NCBI RefSeq assembly: GCF_008271805.1
Contig: NZ_VSRY01000140.1
Coordinates: 81,027-145,026, forward strand
Length of the DNA: 64,000 nucleotides
Origin: Streptomyces sp. TRM49041
GTDB lineage: Bacteria; Actinomycetota; Actinomycetes; Streptomycetales; Streptomycetaceae
Direction of reading: 5' to 3'
Positions 8,891 to 17,905 of this stretch are shown one piece after another; position 1 is the stretch's first letter; every line of letters starts with the position of its first letter. Under the pieces are notes generated by a model. It saw only the letters and a program-made list of their open reading frames with translations, ran no database searches and was not told the origin of the DNA. The position numbers and the translations under genes were made by a program.

Positions 8891-9205
8891 TCAGAGGAGC
8901 CCGCGCCCCCCACTCGTCGGCCGGGGCCCGTGGTACACGAGGACCGCGCCCCCTCCCGCCCGTACCGCCTCCACGGCGACCTGGTGCAGGGCACGGCTCT
9001 CGGCCTCCGACCGGCAGGGGACGGGGCTCCCCGTGAGGGTGAACCAGTCCGAGCCGCCGCTGTACTGGACCGCGACGTCCGCCTCGGTGTCGTGCCAGGT
9101 GGTGTGCACGGTCAGGTCGCCGGTCACGATGCCCACCTCGTCGGTGCGGACGCCGCCCGCGCCCGCGAAGACTTCCACCGTCGTCCAAGAAGCCCATGCG
9201 GTCAT
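8891..9205 (-). CDS. Small conserved hypothetical protein
   Basis: A 104-residue soluble protein with no family I recognise. It reads as mixed beta strands (VEVFAGAGGVRTDEV, LTVHTTWHDTEADVAVQY, WFTLTGSPV) followed by a helix (AESRALHQVAVEAVRAG) and a last strand (GAVLVYHGPR). ATG 9205 is supported by AAAGAGGTG eight bases upstream. Codon use is typical of the neighbourhood, so it is probably a real gene. No partner gene is obvious. Confidence 0.6.
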   Translation of the reverse strand: MTAWASWTTVEVFAGAGGVRTDEVGIVTGDLTVHTTWHDTEADVAVQYSGGSDWFTLTGSPVPCRSEAESRALHQVAVEAVRAGGGAVLVYHGPRPTSGGRGLL

Positions 9206-9365
9206 GGCCGCACCTCTTTCCGCTGCGGAGAGTGCTCGTTCGTCCTTGGATCAACCATGCGCCCGGTCATCGCGCCACGTCGAGCCGTGTGACGTGCGGG
9301 GCGTGCATAGCCCTGGGTATCGAGGGAACCCGTCACGGCTACGGGCACGAGGAGGAGGACGGGGT

Positions 9366-9761
9366 GTGCACATGACGACCCGTCACATGACACCAGCGGA
9401 AGACGCCAGGATCGGTGTCCGCGCGGTGTCGGAGGTCGAGTCGGCGTACCGAAGTCTCACGGCGGAGGACGTCGCGGACCACAGGTCAGGCAGCACGGCC
9501 AGGCCCGGCCGGTCCTTGCCGACCGAGCTGTCCCAGGGGGCGGCGGACGCCTACGAGTGGGCACTGGGCCGCAGTCGCCACGGGCCGGTCACGGGAGCGC
9601 CGTCGCGCGAGGTGCCCGCTCTGTGGGCCCTGACCGCCGAGGTGGACGCGGCGGCGGTCCTGCTGGACGATCCGGTCTGCTCCGGCGACACCTGGCAGTA
9701 CGCGCGGGGCGCGCATGACGCCCTGGCCTGGATCTGCGGGCACAGCGACCGGCACGTGTGA
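9366..9761 (+). CDS. Hypothetical protein
   Basis: A 131-residue protein of unknown function. GTG 9366 is chosen because GGAGGAGG lies about 7 bases upstream; ATG 9372 is the alternative. The C-terminal half is helical with conserved-looking aromatic residues (AADAYEWALGRSRHGPV, WQYARGAHDALAWICGHSD). This resembles small Streptomyces proteins that end in a WICG motif, but I cannot name the family. It is convergent with the MerR-like gene at 9821. Confidence 0.6.
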   Translation: MHMTTRHMTPAEDARIGVRAVSEVESAYRSLTAEDVADHRSGSTARPGRSLPTELSQGAADAYEWALGRSRHGPVTGAPSREVPALWALTAEVDAAAVLLDDPVCSGDTWQYARGAHDALAWICGHSDRHV

Positions 9762-9820
9762 CCACCCCCGGTCGGCGGGCCGGTGTCCCCGCCTCAGCCG
9801 GGCGGAACCCTGTCCCCGGC

Positions 9821-10171
9821 TCAGCCTGGCGGGACCGCGTCCCCGGGGTGCTCCCGCCGCTGCCGCAGCTGCTCGTTGAGGCGCTGGGCCTCCTCCAGCT
9901 GGTCCTCGAGGATGATGATGCGGCAGGCCGCCTCGATGGGAGTGCCCTGGTCGACGAGTTCGCGCGCCCTCGCGGCGATTCGCAGCTGGTAGCGCGAGTA
10001 CCGTCGGTGACCCCCCTCGGACCTCAGCGGGGTGATGAGCCTCGCCTCGCCGAGCGCCCGCAGGAAGGCGGGCGTGGTGCCGATCAGCTCCGCGGCCCGC
10101 CCCATCGTGTACGCGGGGTAGTCGTCGTCGTCGAGATGGTCGGCGGGGGTATGTCGCGCTCCGGGAGCCAT
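9821..10171 (-). CDS. MerR-like helix-turn-helix regulator next to cspA
   Basis: A 116-residue protein. A MerR-type winged helix occupies residues 18-60 (YTMGRAAELIGTTPAFLRALGEA, then RSEGGHRRYSRYQL). A C-terminal coiled-coil helix follows (RIIILEDQLEEAQRLNEQLRQRR). ATG 10171 is supported by GGACGAAAGG upstream; a longer open frame exists but runs through non-coding-like sequence. It is divergent from cspA across a 434-bp AT-richer gap and probably acts there. This regulator-cspA-helicase arrangement recurs in streptomycetes (from memory). Confidence 0.8.
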   Translation of the reverse strand: MAPGARHTPADHLDDDDYPAYTMGRAAELIGTTPAFLRALGEARLITPLRSEGGHRRYSRYQLRIAARARELVDQGTPIEAACRIIILEDQLEEAQRLNEQLRQRREHPGDAVPPG

Positions 10172-10605
10172 GCGCGCCTTTCGTCCTGGGCGTCGGAGGA
10201 ACGGTAGCCGCCGCCGGTGACGCATGTCTATTCCGGCCGATGCAGATTCAGGGGGGCCACCCGCCCCGTGCACAGGGCCTAGCCGCCCTCCGTCCCGGTG
10301 CGTGCCCGTAGGAATGAGCAGAGAAAACCTGAAGTCGCCGATGGAGAAATGCCCGCATGTCGCGTGGGCCGCTTTTCCCCCGTAGGTGTGAAGGTGGCGC
10401 GGAAAATTCTGTACCAATGCGAAATCGGCGTGGTACTGTCGGTGTCAGTTGCAGTTGTGGTTCCCAGAGCTTTATGTGCTCCCATCGCCGTACGAGCGGT
10501 GGAGCACTTTTGTGTGGCCGGGTTTTTCCGGACGGGGCATCATCGCGGCGACGCGAGGCTCGCGCAGTGCGGGTCCGAGAAATTCCCCGTGAGGAGAAAA
10601 AAATT
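10172..10605. promoter_or_regulatory. Long AT-richer leader and divergent promoter region of cspA
   Basis: A 434-bp gene-free stretch, noticeably richer in A and T than its surroundings from about 10,300 onward. Cold-shock genes commonly carry a long 5' untranslated region that acts as an RNA thermosensor, and the size and composition fit that. The ribosome binding site GAGGAG lies just before an A-rich tract that precedes ATG 10606. I cannot fix the transcription start by eye. Confidence 0.5.
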
Positions 10606-10809
10606 ATGGCTACTGGCGTAGTGAAGTGGTTCAACGCTGAAAAGGGCTTCGGCTTCATCCAGCAGGACGGTGGCGGCGCCGACGTGTTCGCCCACTACTC
10701 CAACATCGCGACCTCCGGCTTCCGTGAGCTCCAGGAAGGCCAGAAGGTCACCTTCGACGTGACGCAGGGCCAGAAGGGCCCGCAGGCGGAGAACATCCTC
10801 CCCGCCTGA
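10606..10809 (+). CDS. CspA-family cold-shock protein
   Basis: A 67-residue OB-fold nucleic-acid chaperone. RNP1 (KGFGFIQ) and RNP2 (DVFAHYS) are both intact. Length and sequence match the standard single-domain CspA. It melts RNA secondary structure in the cytoplasm during cold or growth transitions. A strong terminator follows at 10831. A DEAD-box helicase gene lies downstream, which makes a plausible RNA-remodelling group. A second close paralogue is in this window at 20145-20348. Confidence 0.95.
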   Translation: MATGVVKWFNAEKGFGFIQQDGGGADVFAHYSNIATSGFRELQEGQKVTFDVTQGQKGPQAENILPA

Positions 10810-10830
10810 CGTCAAGGCGTTCCGACGCTT

Positions 10831-10864
10831 GCCGGGGCCCGCACCTTGGGGTGCGGGCCCCGGC
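10831..10864. terminator. Hairpin terminator after cspA
   Basis: A perfect 15-bp GC stem (GCCGGGGCCCGCACC with its complement) around the loop TTGG, 22 bases after the cspA stop. Confidence 0.9.
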
Positions 10865-10992
10865 GTCGTGCTACGGCGCAGGCCGTACGCCGGCACCGTC
10901 CTGCGGTGCCACTTCTCGCGAGGCGCACGATCGCCCGCCCGGCTGAATCGAGGGCCGTGAATTCCTCGATCTTTTGATTGAGGAATATTCTC

Positions 10993-12471
10993 TTGGCTCG
11001 TACGTCCCGCTCCCGGGGCCACTACTCGCGGACGCGTTCGGCTGCCGCTGAGCCGGCCCGGCGCCCGAAATCCACGAAGAACGGGAAGTCCGCCGAAACG
11101 CCCAGGCGCCGTGGCTCCGGCCAGTCCGCGCACCGCGATTTCGCCCTCCCCGTCACCCACACCCCGCCGCTGCCGCCCGTCGAGGCCTTCGCGGACCTCG
11201 ACCTGCCCGCCGCCATGCTGGAGGCGCTCGCCGCCGAAGGGGTGACGGTGCCGTTCCCCATCCAGGGGGCGACCCTGCCGAACTCCCTGGCTGGCCGTGA
11301 CGTCCTCGGCCGTGGCCGCACCGGCTCCGGCAAGACCCTCGCCTTCGGGCTGGCCGTGCTGGCCCGACTCGCGGCCGGCAGGCGTGCCGAGCCCCGCCGT
11401 CCGCTGGCCCTGGTCCTCGTCCCCACCCGGGAGCTGGCCCAGCAGGTCACCGACGCCCTCACCCCGTACGCGCGCGCCCTCGGGCTGCGGCAGGCCACGG
11501 TGGTCGGTGGCATGTCGATCGGCCGCCAGTCCGCCGCCCTGCGCGACGGCACCGACCTCGTGGTCGCCACCCCCGGCCGGCTGCGCGACCTCGTCGACCG
11601 CGGCGACTGCCGCCTGGACGACGTCGCCGTCACCGTCCTCGACGAGGCCGACCAGATGACCGACATGGGGTTCCTGCCGCAGATCACCGGGCTGCTCGAC
11701 CTGACCTCGGCCGACACACAGCGGCTGCTCTTCTCGGCCACCCTCGACCGGAACGTCGACGCCCTCGTCCGGCGCTATCTGCACGACCCGGTCGTCCACT
11801 CCGTCGACCCGCCGGCCGCGGCCGTCACCTCGATGGAGCACCACGTCCTGCACGTCCACGACGCGGACAAGAACGCCACGACGACGGAGATCGCCGCCCG
11901 TGACGGGCGCGTGATCATGTTCCTGGACACCAAGCACGGCGTGGACCGGCTCACCAAGCACCTGCTGAAGAGCGGTGTACGGGCCTCAGCACTGCACGGC
12001 GGCAAGAGCCAGCCGCAGCGGACCCGGACCCTCGCGCAGTTCAAGGAAGGCCACGTCAACGTCCTGGTCGCGACGAACGTGGCGGCCCGCGGCATCCACG
12101 TCGACGACCTCGACCTCGTCGTGAACGTCGACCCGCCCGGCGACCACAAGGACTATCTGCACCGCGGCGGCCGCACCGCCCGCGCGGGCGAGTCCGGCAG
12201 TGTCGTCACGATCGTCCTGCCGCATCAGCGGCGTGAGGTCGACAGCCTGATGGCGACCGCCGGGATCAAGCCCCGGACCACCGCCGTCCGCTCCGGCGAC
12301 GCCGAGCTGACCCGCATCACCGGTGCCCGGACCCCCTCCGGCATACCGGTCGTCATCACGGCCCCCGTCCCCGCACAGGGCGCGAAGGCGGCTCCTGGAC
12401 GCCGTCGACGCGGCGGCGCCGCACGACGGCCCCGACGTCCCGCCCGCGGCGGAGCGGCCCGCCAGCAGTAA
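10993..12471 (+). CDS. DEAD-box RNA helicase
   Basis: A 492-residue ATP-dependent RNA helicase. An Arg-rich N-terminal tail (about 50 residues) precedes the RecA-like core. Motifs in order: the Q-motif region (PFPIQGATLP), Walker A (GRTGSGKT), PTRELAQQ, GG, TPGR, DEAD (VLDEADQM), SAT, then VATNVAARGIHVDD and HRGGRTARAG in the second domain. The C-terminus is basic. TTG 10993 is chosen because GAGGAA lies 7 bases upstream. It follows the cspA terminator in the same direction and precedes a small conserved partner gene. It probably acts in RNA remodelling or ribosome assembly, perhaps cold-linked by its neighbour. Confidence 0.92.
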   Translation: MARTSRSRGHYSRTRSAAAEPARRPKSTKNGKSAETPRRRGSGQSAHRDFALPVTHTPPLPPVEAFADLDLPAAMLEALAAEGVTVPFPIQGATLPNSLAGRDVLGRGRTGSGKTLAFGLAVLARLAAGRRAEPRRPLALVLVPTRELAQQVTDALTPYARALGLRQATVVGGMSIGRQSAALRDGTDLVVATPGRLRDLVDRGDCRLDDVAVTVLDEADQMTDMGFLPQITGLLDLTSADTQRLLFSATLDRNVDALVRRYLHDPVVHSVDPPAAAVTSMEHHVLHVHDADKNATTTEIAARDGRVIMFLDTKHGVDRLTKHLLKSGVRASALHGGKSQPQRTRTLAQFKEGHVNVLVATNVAARGIHVDDLDLVVNVDPPGDHKDYLHRGGRTARAGESGSVVTIVLPHQRREVDSLMATAGIKPRTTAVRSGDAELTRITGARTPSGIPVVITAPVPAQGAKAAPGRRRRGGAARRPRRPARGGAARQQ

Positions 12472-12531
12472 CCGCGCCCCGGCGGGCCGTACTCCTTCCT
12501 CCCCACCGCTCCGACGACCCTGTGAGGCACC

Positions 12532-12795
12532 ATGCGCTGTGTGATCGCCCGCTTCCCCTTCGACTTCGTCATGAGCGAGGTGGAGGGCCTGATGTCCGGC
12601 GTCCGACCGGAGCCGGCCGTCGGCCCGTGCGCGGTCATCGGCCGCCGCACCTACCCCGTCAAGCAGGTCGGAGAGATCATCACCAAGCAGGACCGGCGCG
12701 ACTTCACCGCGCTTGAGGTGACCCGCGCCCTGCGACGCCTCGGCTTCACCTGTGTCACCAACGTGGCCGAACCGACGACGGAACCGCACGCCTGA
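12532..12795 (+). CDS. Small conserved actinobacterial protein downstream of helicase
   Basis: An 87-residue protein (MRCVIARFPFDFVMSEVEG..., with GRRTYPVKQVGEIITKQDRRDFTA). I recognise the type: it recurs beside CspA or DEAD-box helicase genes in streptomycetes, but it has no established function. It is compact, with alternating strands and helices and no membrane segment. It lies 60 bp after the helicase stop in the same direction, so co-transcription is likely and a role in RNA metabolism is a reasonable guess from position only. Confidence 0.75.
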   Translation: MRCVIARFPFDFVMSEVEGLMSGVRPEPAVGPCAVIGRRTYPVKQVGEIITKQDRRDFTALEVTRALRRLGFTCVTNVAEPTTEPHA

Positions 12796-12887
12796 CGCGT
12801 ACGGCACGCGCGACGCAGCACACGCGCTTCGCGCGGGGCACACCGATGCCCGTGGCACCCCGGGACGCGGCCCCGCCCCACGCCGGC

Positions 12888-12914
12888 GGCCGCCGCCCCG
12901 TACGGTCGGCGGCC
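12888..12914. terminator. Bidirectional hairpin between convergent genes
   Basis: The arms GGCCGCCG and CGGCGGCC close an 11-base loop between the stops at 12795 (plus) and 12923 (minus). No T-tract is present, which is common for terminators in high-GC actinobacteria. Confidence 0.55.
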
Positions 12915-12922
12915 CGGATGTC

Positions 12923-13297
12923 TCAGCCGTCCGTGTAACTGAAGTCGCCCACCGTCCAGCCGCTCACGTCCTCGATGGCCACCCGGTACATCCCGCCGGT
13001 CTCGGGGATCCCCACCGTGCCCTGCAGGATCCTGGCGACATGGAAGTGCAGGTGTGTGGGGGCCGCGTCCCGCCCGGGGTGCGTGCCCGCGTCCGGCGCC
13101 GCGAACACCTTCGCGAACGCGCCGAGCCGCTCCGAGTCCCGGAGGACCTCCGCCACCCGCTCCCGCCACACGGACTCGGGTGCGAGCCGCCCGGTGATGA
13201 CGGCACCGTCGACCACGACGGTGAGCGACATCTGATTGGACTGCTCCGACTCCACGGTCGCCGCGACATTCACGAGCAGGGCATCAGGCTTCGTCAT
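12923..13297 (-). CDS. Conserved hypothetical protein, possibly GvpU-like
   Basis: A 124-residue soluble alpha/beta protein. It contains MSLTVVVDGAVITGRLAPESVW, a helix VWRERVAEVLRDS, and THLHFHVARIL. The strand order and the VDGAVITG...HFHVARIL pattern recall the gas-vesicle accessory protein GvpU, but no other gas-vesicle gene is nearby, so the resemblance is weak evidence. ATG 13297 begins MTKPDALLV. It is probably monocistronic. Confidence 0.6.
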   Translation of the reverse strand: MTKPDALLVNVAATVESEQSNQMSLTVVVDGAVITGRLAPESVWRERVAEVLRDSERLGAFAKVFAAPDAGTHPGRDAAPTHLHFHVARILQGTVGIPETGGMYRVAIEDVSGWTVGDFSYTDG

Positions 13298-13387
13298 GCC
13301 CCGAACTTACAAGCCCTCGCGCCGAACCGGGGCCCTTCCTGCCCGAACCGCGTTCAGGCGGTGTCCGAAACCGTGCCAAGGGGCCCG

Positions 13388-15562
13388 TCAGAACACCGGC
13401 ATGGCCACGACGGTGCCCTTGTTCAGCAGGAACACCCGGTTGCCCGCCCCCGCCAGGTGCCAGGGGCCGTCCGACTCGGGTTCGTAGGTCCACATCAGGC
13501 GGCCGTCCGACTCGCCGCTCGTGACGTTCCCGAAGGCGGACACGCCCGACGAGTCGCCGCCCTCGACGGCCCAGATGGTGTTGCCCTGGATGAGGGGAGG
13601 GGGCCCGGGCGGGAGGGTGTCCTCCGGCCACGAGACGCCGATCACCTCGCCGGTGTTCCGGTCGGCCCGGTAGAGGCGGCCGTCGTCCGCGGCGACCAGG
13701 CGGTCGTTGTCCACGGTGGGGGCGCCCCAGCCGTTCTGCCGGGGCGTCAGGGACTCCGACGCCGTGGTCCATGCCTCCTCGCCGCTGCGCAGGTCCAGGG
13801 CCACGAGCTGGGACCCGCCGAGGTAGACGAACCCCTCCTCGATCGCGGGGGGCAGGGCCGTCATGGCATGGCCGGTCAGCTGCCACACGTTCTCGCCGTC
13901 GTCGGAGGCCAGGGCGAAGTACTGGCCCTGGGCGGTGCTGACGACCAGTCGGCCGGGTCCGGCCGCGGCCGTGGCCGCCGGGTCGACGGGGAGTCCCCTG
14001 GGGGCGTCCCTGGTCCAGGCGACCTCACGGGCCCCGGTGTCGACCGCGGCCAGCTCGCCGTCCTTCGTCACCACGTACACCAGCCCCCCGTCGGGCGAGG
14101 CCGCCAGCAGCCTGTCGGCCTTCGCCGGGACGCTCCACCGCTGCTCGCTGGTGGACGCGTCGAAGGCGAGGACGTTCCCGTCCGCGTCCGCCGCGGCGAA
14201 GTCACGGGCCGTGAGGCGTACGAAGCCGGCGGCCGGCGCGACCCGCGGCAGCGCCCACTTCCGGCGGCCGTCGGTCACCTTGTGCGCCACGAGCCCACCC
14301 GACAGGCCCGCGAACAGGACGACGTCCCGCATCGGGAGTAGCAGGGACGCGCCCTGGGCGGCCGCCTTCACCGGCCCCCACAAGGGCTTGGGCGGGCTGT
14401 CGCGTTCGTACTCGGCCGGCGTCAGCAGCTTCGCCGGCGGGGCGTCCGCGGCCGCGGGCAGGGCTGGCCCCCTGGACAGCCACCAGGCCGTGGTGCCTCC
14501 TCCCGTGGCCAGTACGGCTCCGCCGGCGGCGAGCGCGGCGAGGAGGCGGCGCCGCGACGGCCTGGCCTCCGGGACGACGGCGGCGGTGTCGGCGGTGTGA
14601 GCCGCGTCGGCGGTGTGAGCCGTGTTCGCGGTGTTCGCGGTGTTCGCGGCGTTCGCGGCGTCGGCGGTGAAGGTGGGCGGTGACGTGAAACGCTCCGCCT
14701 TCGCCTCGTGTTCCTTGATCCGGCTTCCCAGCGCGCCCTGACTCCACAGGCTGTGCGCACCGCGCGGCGGCGCCGACGCCTCGACGACCCGGGCGGGGAG
14801 AGGACGCTGCGCCGGGTTCTTCGCCAGACACGGCGCGACGAGCGGACGGAGCGCCTCCGGTACGGCGTCGAGCGCCGGGCTCCCGTGCACCACCTCGTAC
14901 TGCACCGCCGCGACATGCGCGCCCTCGTACGCCTGCCTGCCGCTCGCCGCGTACACGAGTACGGCGCCGAGCGAGAACACGTCCGCCGCCGGGCCGACCC
15001 GCTTCCCCAGGACCTGTTCGGGCGCACCGTACCCGGGGGTGGCCGGGGCCTGGCCCGTGGTGGTGAGGGTGAGGCCGTGCTCGGGGCGGGCGATGCCGAA
15101 GTCGATGACGCGCGGGCCGGTGGACGTGAGGACGATGTTGTCCGGCTTGAGGTCGCGGTGGACCAGGCCCGCCCCGTGGATGTCCCGCAGCGCCGACGCC
15201 AGATCGCGGGCCAGCGCGCGGACCCCCGCCTCGTCCAGGGGGCCGTGGTCCCTGACCGCCTCGGTCAGGGTCGGGCCGGCCAGGTACTCGGTGGCGATCC
15301 AGGGCCGCCCGCCCTCCGTACGCGACGCGACCACACGGGCCACGCCGGGGCTCGTCACCGCCTGTGCGGTCCGGGCCTCGCGGACGAACCGCTGGGCGAG
15401 GTGGTCGTCGTGCGCGAGTTCGGGCCGGAGGACCTTGACGGCCGCGAGGTGACCGGAGGCGTCATGGCCTACGTACACCTTGCCCATGCCGCCCTCGCCG
15501 AGCACTCCGGTGATTCGGTACGGCCCCAGCCGGATCGGGTCGCCGGGACTGAGAGGTCGCAT
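13388..15562 (-). CDS. Ser/Thr protein kinase with C-terminal PQQ-type beta-propeller
   Basis: A 724-residue membrane kinase. The kinase domain is at residues 8-265, with the ATP lysine in LAAVKVLRPE, the catalytic loop HRDLKPDN, DFG in VIDFGIAR, and GYGAPEQV in the activation segment. A linker with a repetitive Ala/Asn/Thr run (about residues 304-330, encoded by near-repeats at 14,580-14,665) leads to one membrane segment (AALAAGGAVLATGGGTTAWWL). A C-terminal extracellular propeller built of PQQ-like repeats follows. Such receptor kinases sense external or envelope signals through the propeller. It is last in a three-gene run with another kinase and a pseudokinase, 62 bp after the preceding stop. 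Confidence 0.92.
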   Translation of the reverse strand: MRPLSPGDPIRLGPYRITGVLGEGGMGKVYVGHDASGHLAAVKVLRPELAHDDHLAQRFVREARTAQAVTSPGVARVVASRTEGGRPWIATEYLAGPTLTEAVRDHGPLDEAGVRALARDLASALRDIHGAGLVHRDLKPDNIVLTSTGPRVIDFGIARPEHGLTLTTTGQAPATPGYGAPEQVLGKRVGPAADVFSLGAVLVYAASGRQAYEGAHVAAVQYEVVHGSPALDAVPEALRPLVAPCLAKNPAQRPLPARVVEASAPPRGAHSLWSQGALGSRIKEHEAKAERFTSPPTFTADAANAANTANTANTAHTADAAHTADTAAVVPEARPSRRRLLAALAAGGAVLATGGGTTAWWLSRGPALPAAADAPPAKLLTPAEYERDSPPKPLWGPVKAAAQGASLLLPMRDVVLFAGLSGGLVAHKVTDGRRKWALPRVAPAAGFVRLTARDFAAADADGNVLAFDASTSEQRWSVPAKADRLLAASPDGGLVYVVTKDGELAAVDTGAREVAWTRDAPRGLPVDPAATAAAGPGRLVVSTAQGQYFALASDDGENVWQLTGHAMTALPPAIEEGFVYLGGSQLVALDLRSGEEAWTTASESLTPRQNGWGAPTVDNDRLVAADDGRLYRADRNTGEVIGVSWPEDTLPPGPPPLIQGNTIWAVEGGDSSGVSAFGNVTSGESDGRLMWTYEPESDGPWHLAGAGNRVFLLNKGTVVAMPVF

Positions 15563-15624
15563 GGTGTGAGCCGTGCCTTTCGGAGCTGAGGGGCTGGTTG
15601 GGGTGGTTGCTCGAGGGAGCCGGT

Positions 15625-17901
15625 TCAGGGCCGGTCGGCAGGGTGGTCGAGCGGGAGCGCCGCCATGGTTCCCTCACCGACGCCGATGAGCAGCCCCTCC
15701 GTCGTCAGCGCGGTGAACCGGTCGAGGCTCTCCGTATGGCGCCAGGCGGTCTCATGGGTCCGCCGGTCGATCGCGCTCAGCCCCGCCGCGCCGTGCTTGT
15801 AGACGTACGCGCCGTCGACCGTGGGGGCCACCTTCAGCTCGTGTCCCGACGCCGCGGGGTCCTTCTCCCGCCACCGGAGGGTGCCGCTGTCGGCGGCGAG
15901 GGCGACGAGGGCGCGCGCTCCCGTCCCCTCCACGGCGTAGACGGCGCCGTCCTCGACCGCGGGCGCGCCGTACGAGGTCCCGTCCGTGCCCCGGTGCGTC
16001 CACGCCTCCTCGCCGTCGGACAGGCGCAGCGCCCGTACCGCGTCCGAGGAGACGTAGAGGTGGTCGTCGTCCACGGCCATGGGGCTGCGGGCGGCGTCGT
16101 CGGGGTTGAAGCCGAGGGGGGTCCGCCAGAGGGCGCGCCCCGTGCCCGTGTCGTAGGCGACCGCGTCGGCCCCGCCGGAACCCGTGCGGAAACACAGGAC
16201 GAGCCGGGAGCCCCTGGTGCACGCCCCGGTCACCCACGGGTACTCCTCGGGCGTGGCCTCGTCCAGGGCGACCTCGGTGCGACGCCTGCCCGTCGAGAGC
16301 GAGTACGAGGCGATGAGCCAGCCGCGTTCGGGGCCGATACCGCTCGACTCGTCCGTGTCCTCCTTCCGCACCCGCGCCGTCAGCAGCCATGCGACGTCGC
16401 CGTCGACGGCGAGCAGCTGGTTCCGCAGCAGCTTGCCGTTGTACGTCTTGTCGGTGACGGCCGGGTCCCGCAGAGAGCCGTCGGCGAGGTCCATCTCGGC
16501 GATCCGCAGGCCCTCGCTGGGGAGGGTGTAGTCCACGGCGTAGAGCTTCTCGCCGTCCGTGGCCAGGTCCCAGGGGCTCAGCACCTTGTTGCCGGACCAG
16601 AGGGTCCGCCCGGTCGACGGTTCGACGGCGCTCACCCCGCCGTCGCCGGTCACGATCAGCTTGCCGCCGACCAGCAGCGGGCGCCCCAGCTTCTCGGGCG
16701 GTGCCGTATCGATGCGCCTCCGCCACAGGGGCGTGGGCCCGCCGCCGGGCCCGGCGGATTGCGGGGCGTCACCGCCGCCCGAGCCCTGCCGCCAGGCCCA
16801 CACACCCGCGCCGGCTCCGGCGACCGCCAGCAGGGAACCGCCGCCCAGGGCGAGCAGCTTGCGGCGGCTCATGCGGGAGGGCGGCGCGGAGGCGGACGCG
16901 ACGGTGCGGGCGGCCGCGGCGGCCGCAGCGTTTCCGGCGGTCGCCGGGGCCCCGGCGGTCTCGGCGGTCTCGGCGGTCTCGGCGGTCAGGTGTCCGGCCG
17001 GGGCGGGTAGCCGCTCGGGCTCGTACCGCCAGACCTCCGACGCCCGCCGGGCGATGTCCGCGAGGAGCACGTCGGGCAGGTGGTCGGCGAAGTGGCCGTG
17101 GCCCGCGTGGAACCGGGCGACCAGCTGCCCGGTGGTGGGGCGCAGCGCCGGGTCCTTCGCCAGGCAGGGGCCGAGAATCCGGGCCAGGGCCTCGGGGAGG
17201 CCGGTGAGGTCCGGGTCGGCGTAGCGGACGCGGTAGAGGAGGTCGGCCGGCCGCCCGGTGCCGAAGGGCCCGTGGCCGGTCGCGGCGAAGACGAGGACCC
17301 CGGCGAGCGCGAACACATCGCCCGCGGGCGTGTGTTCCTGGCCCGTGGCCTGCTCGGGCGACATGAAGGCGGGGGTGCCCGCGGCCGTGCCGGTACGGGT
17401 GAGGCGGTCGCCGCCCGCGGCGTGCGCGATACCGAAGTCGATGATCTTCGGGCCGTACGCGGTGACCATCACGTTGGACGGCTTCAGGTCACGGTGGACG
17501 ACATCGGAGCTGTGCAGCTGCCCGAGGGCACCGGCGAGGGCGGCGCCCAGGGCTCGTACGGACTCCTCGGGCAGGGGGCCGCCGAGGCCCACGGCGGCGT
17601 CGAGGGTCGGCCCGAGTACGTACTCGGTGGCCAGCCACGGGGTGGGTGCCAGGGGGTCGGCGTCGACGACGACGGCGCCGTGGTGGCCGCCGATGATGCG
17701 GGCCGCGTCCGTCTCCAGGCGGAACCGGGTGCGGGCCGCGGCGTCGGCCGCGATGGACGCGTGCATGGTCTTCAGCGCGACGGTACGGCCGCCCGCGGAC
17801 CGCGCCAGGTAGACGGTTCCCATGCCGCCCTGGCCCAGACGGGCGAGCAGCCGGAAGTCCGCGATGCGGGCGGGGTCGTCGTGGATGAGGGGGGAGAGCA
17901 T
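15625..17901 (-). CDS. Ser/Thr protein kinase with C-terminal PQQ-type beta-propeller (paralogue)
   Basis: A 758-residue paralogue of the kinase at 13388. The kinase domain has GQGGMGTVYLAR, the lysine in RTVALKTM, HRDLKPSN, IDFGIAH and GTPAFMSPEQ, so it looks catalytically complete. A linker with repeated Thr-Ala-Glu and an Ala run separates it from a transmembrane segment (LLALGGGSLLAVAGAGAGVWAW). The external part carries PQQ-like repeats (for example GEEAWTHRG and TGRALWRTPLG). ATG 17901 lies 4 bp from the stop of the upstream pseudokinase, so the two are surely co-transcribed. Confidence 0.92.
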   Translation of the reverse strand: MLSPLIHDDPARIADFRLLARLGQGGMGTVYLARSAGGRTVALKTMHASIAADAAARTRFRLETDAARIIGGHHGAVVVDADPLAPTPWLATEYVLGPTLDAAVGLGGPLPEESVRALGAALAGALGQLHSSDVVHRDLKPSNVMVTAYGPKIIDFGIAHAAGGDRLTRTGTAAGTPAFMSPEQATGQEHTPAGDVFALAGVLVFAATGHGPFGTGRPADLLYRVRYADPDLTGLPEALARILGPCLAKDPALRPTTGQLVARFHAGHGHFADHLPDVLLADIARRASEVWRYEPERLPAPAGHLTAETAETAETAGAPATAGNAAAAAAARTVASASAPPSRMSRRKLLALGGGSLLAVAGAGAGVWAWRQGSGGGDAPQSAGPGGGPTPLWRRRIDTAPPEKLGRPLLVGGKLIVTGDGGVSAVEPSTGRTLWSGNKVLSPWDLATDGEKLYAVDYTLPSEGLRIAEMDLADGSLRDPAVTDKTYNGKLLRNQLLAVDGDVAWLLTARVRKEDTDESSGIGPERGWLIASYSLSTGRRRTEVALDEATPEEYPWVTGACTRGSRLVLCFRTGSGGADAVAYDTGTGRALWRTPLGFNPDDAARSPMAVDDDHLYVSSDAVRALRLSDGEEAWTHRGTDGTSYGAPAVEDGAVYAVEGTGARALVALAADSGTLRWREKDPAASGHELKVAPTVDGAYVYKHGAAGLSAIDRRTHETAWRHTESLDRFTALTTEGLLIGVGEGTMAALPLDHPADRP

Positions 17902-17905
17902 CGCG

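Noticed and set aside
12923..13297. Gas-vesicle gene (GvpU)
   Set aside because: The resemblance is limited and no other gas-vesicle gene is near, so it is kept as a hypothetical protein.
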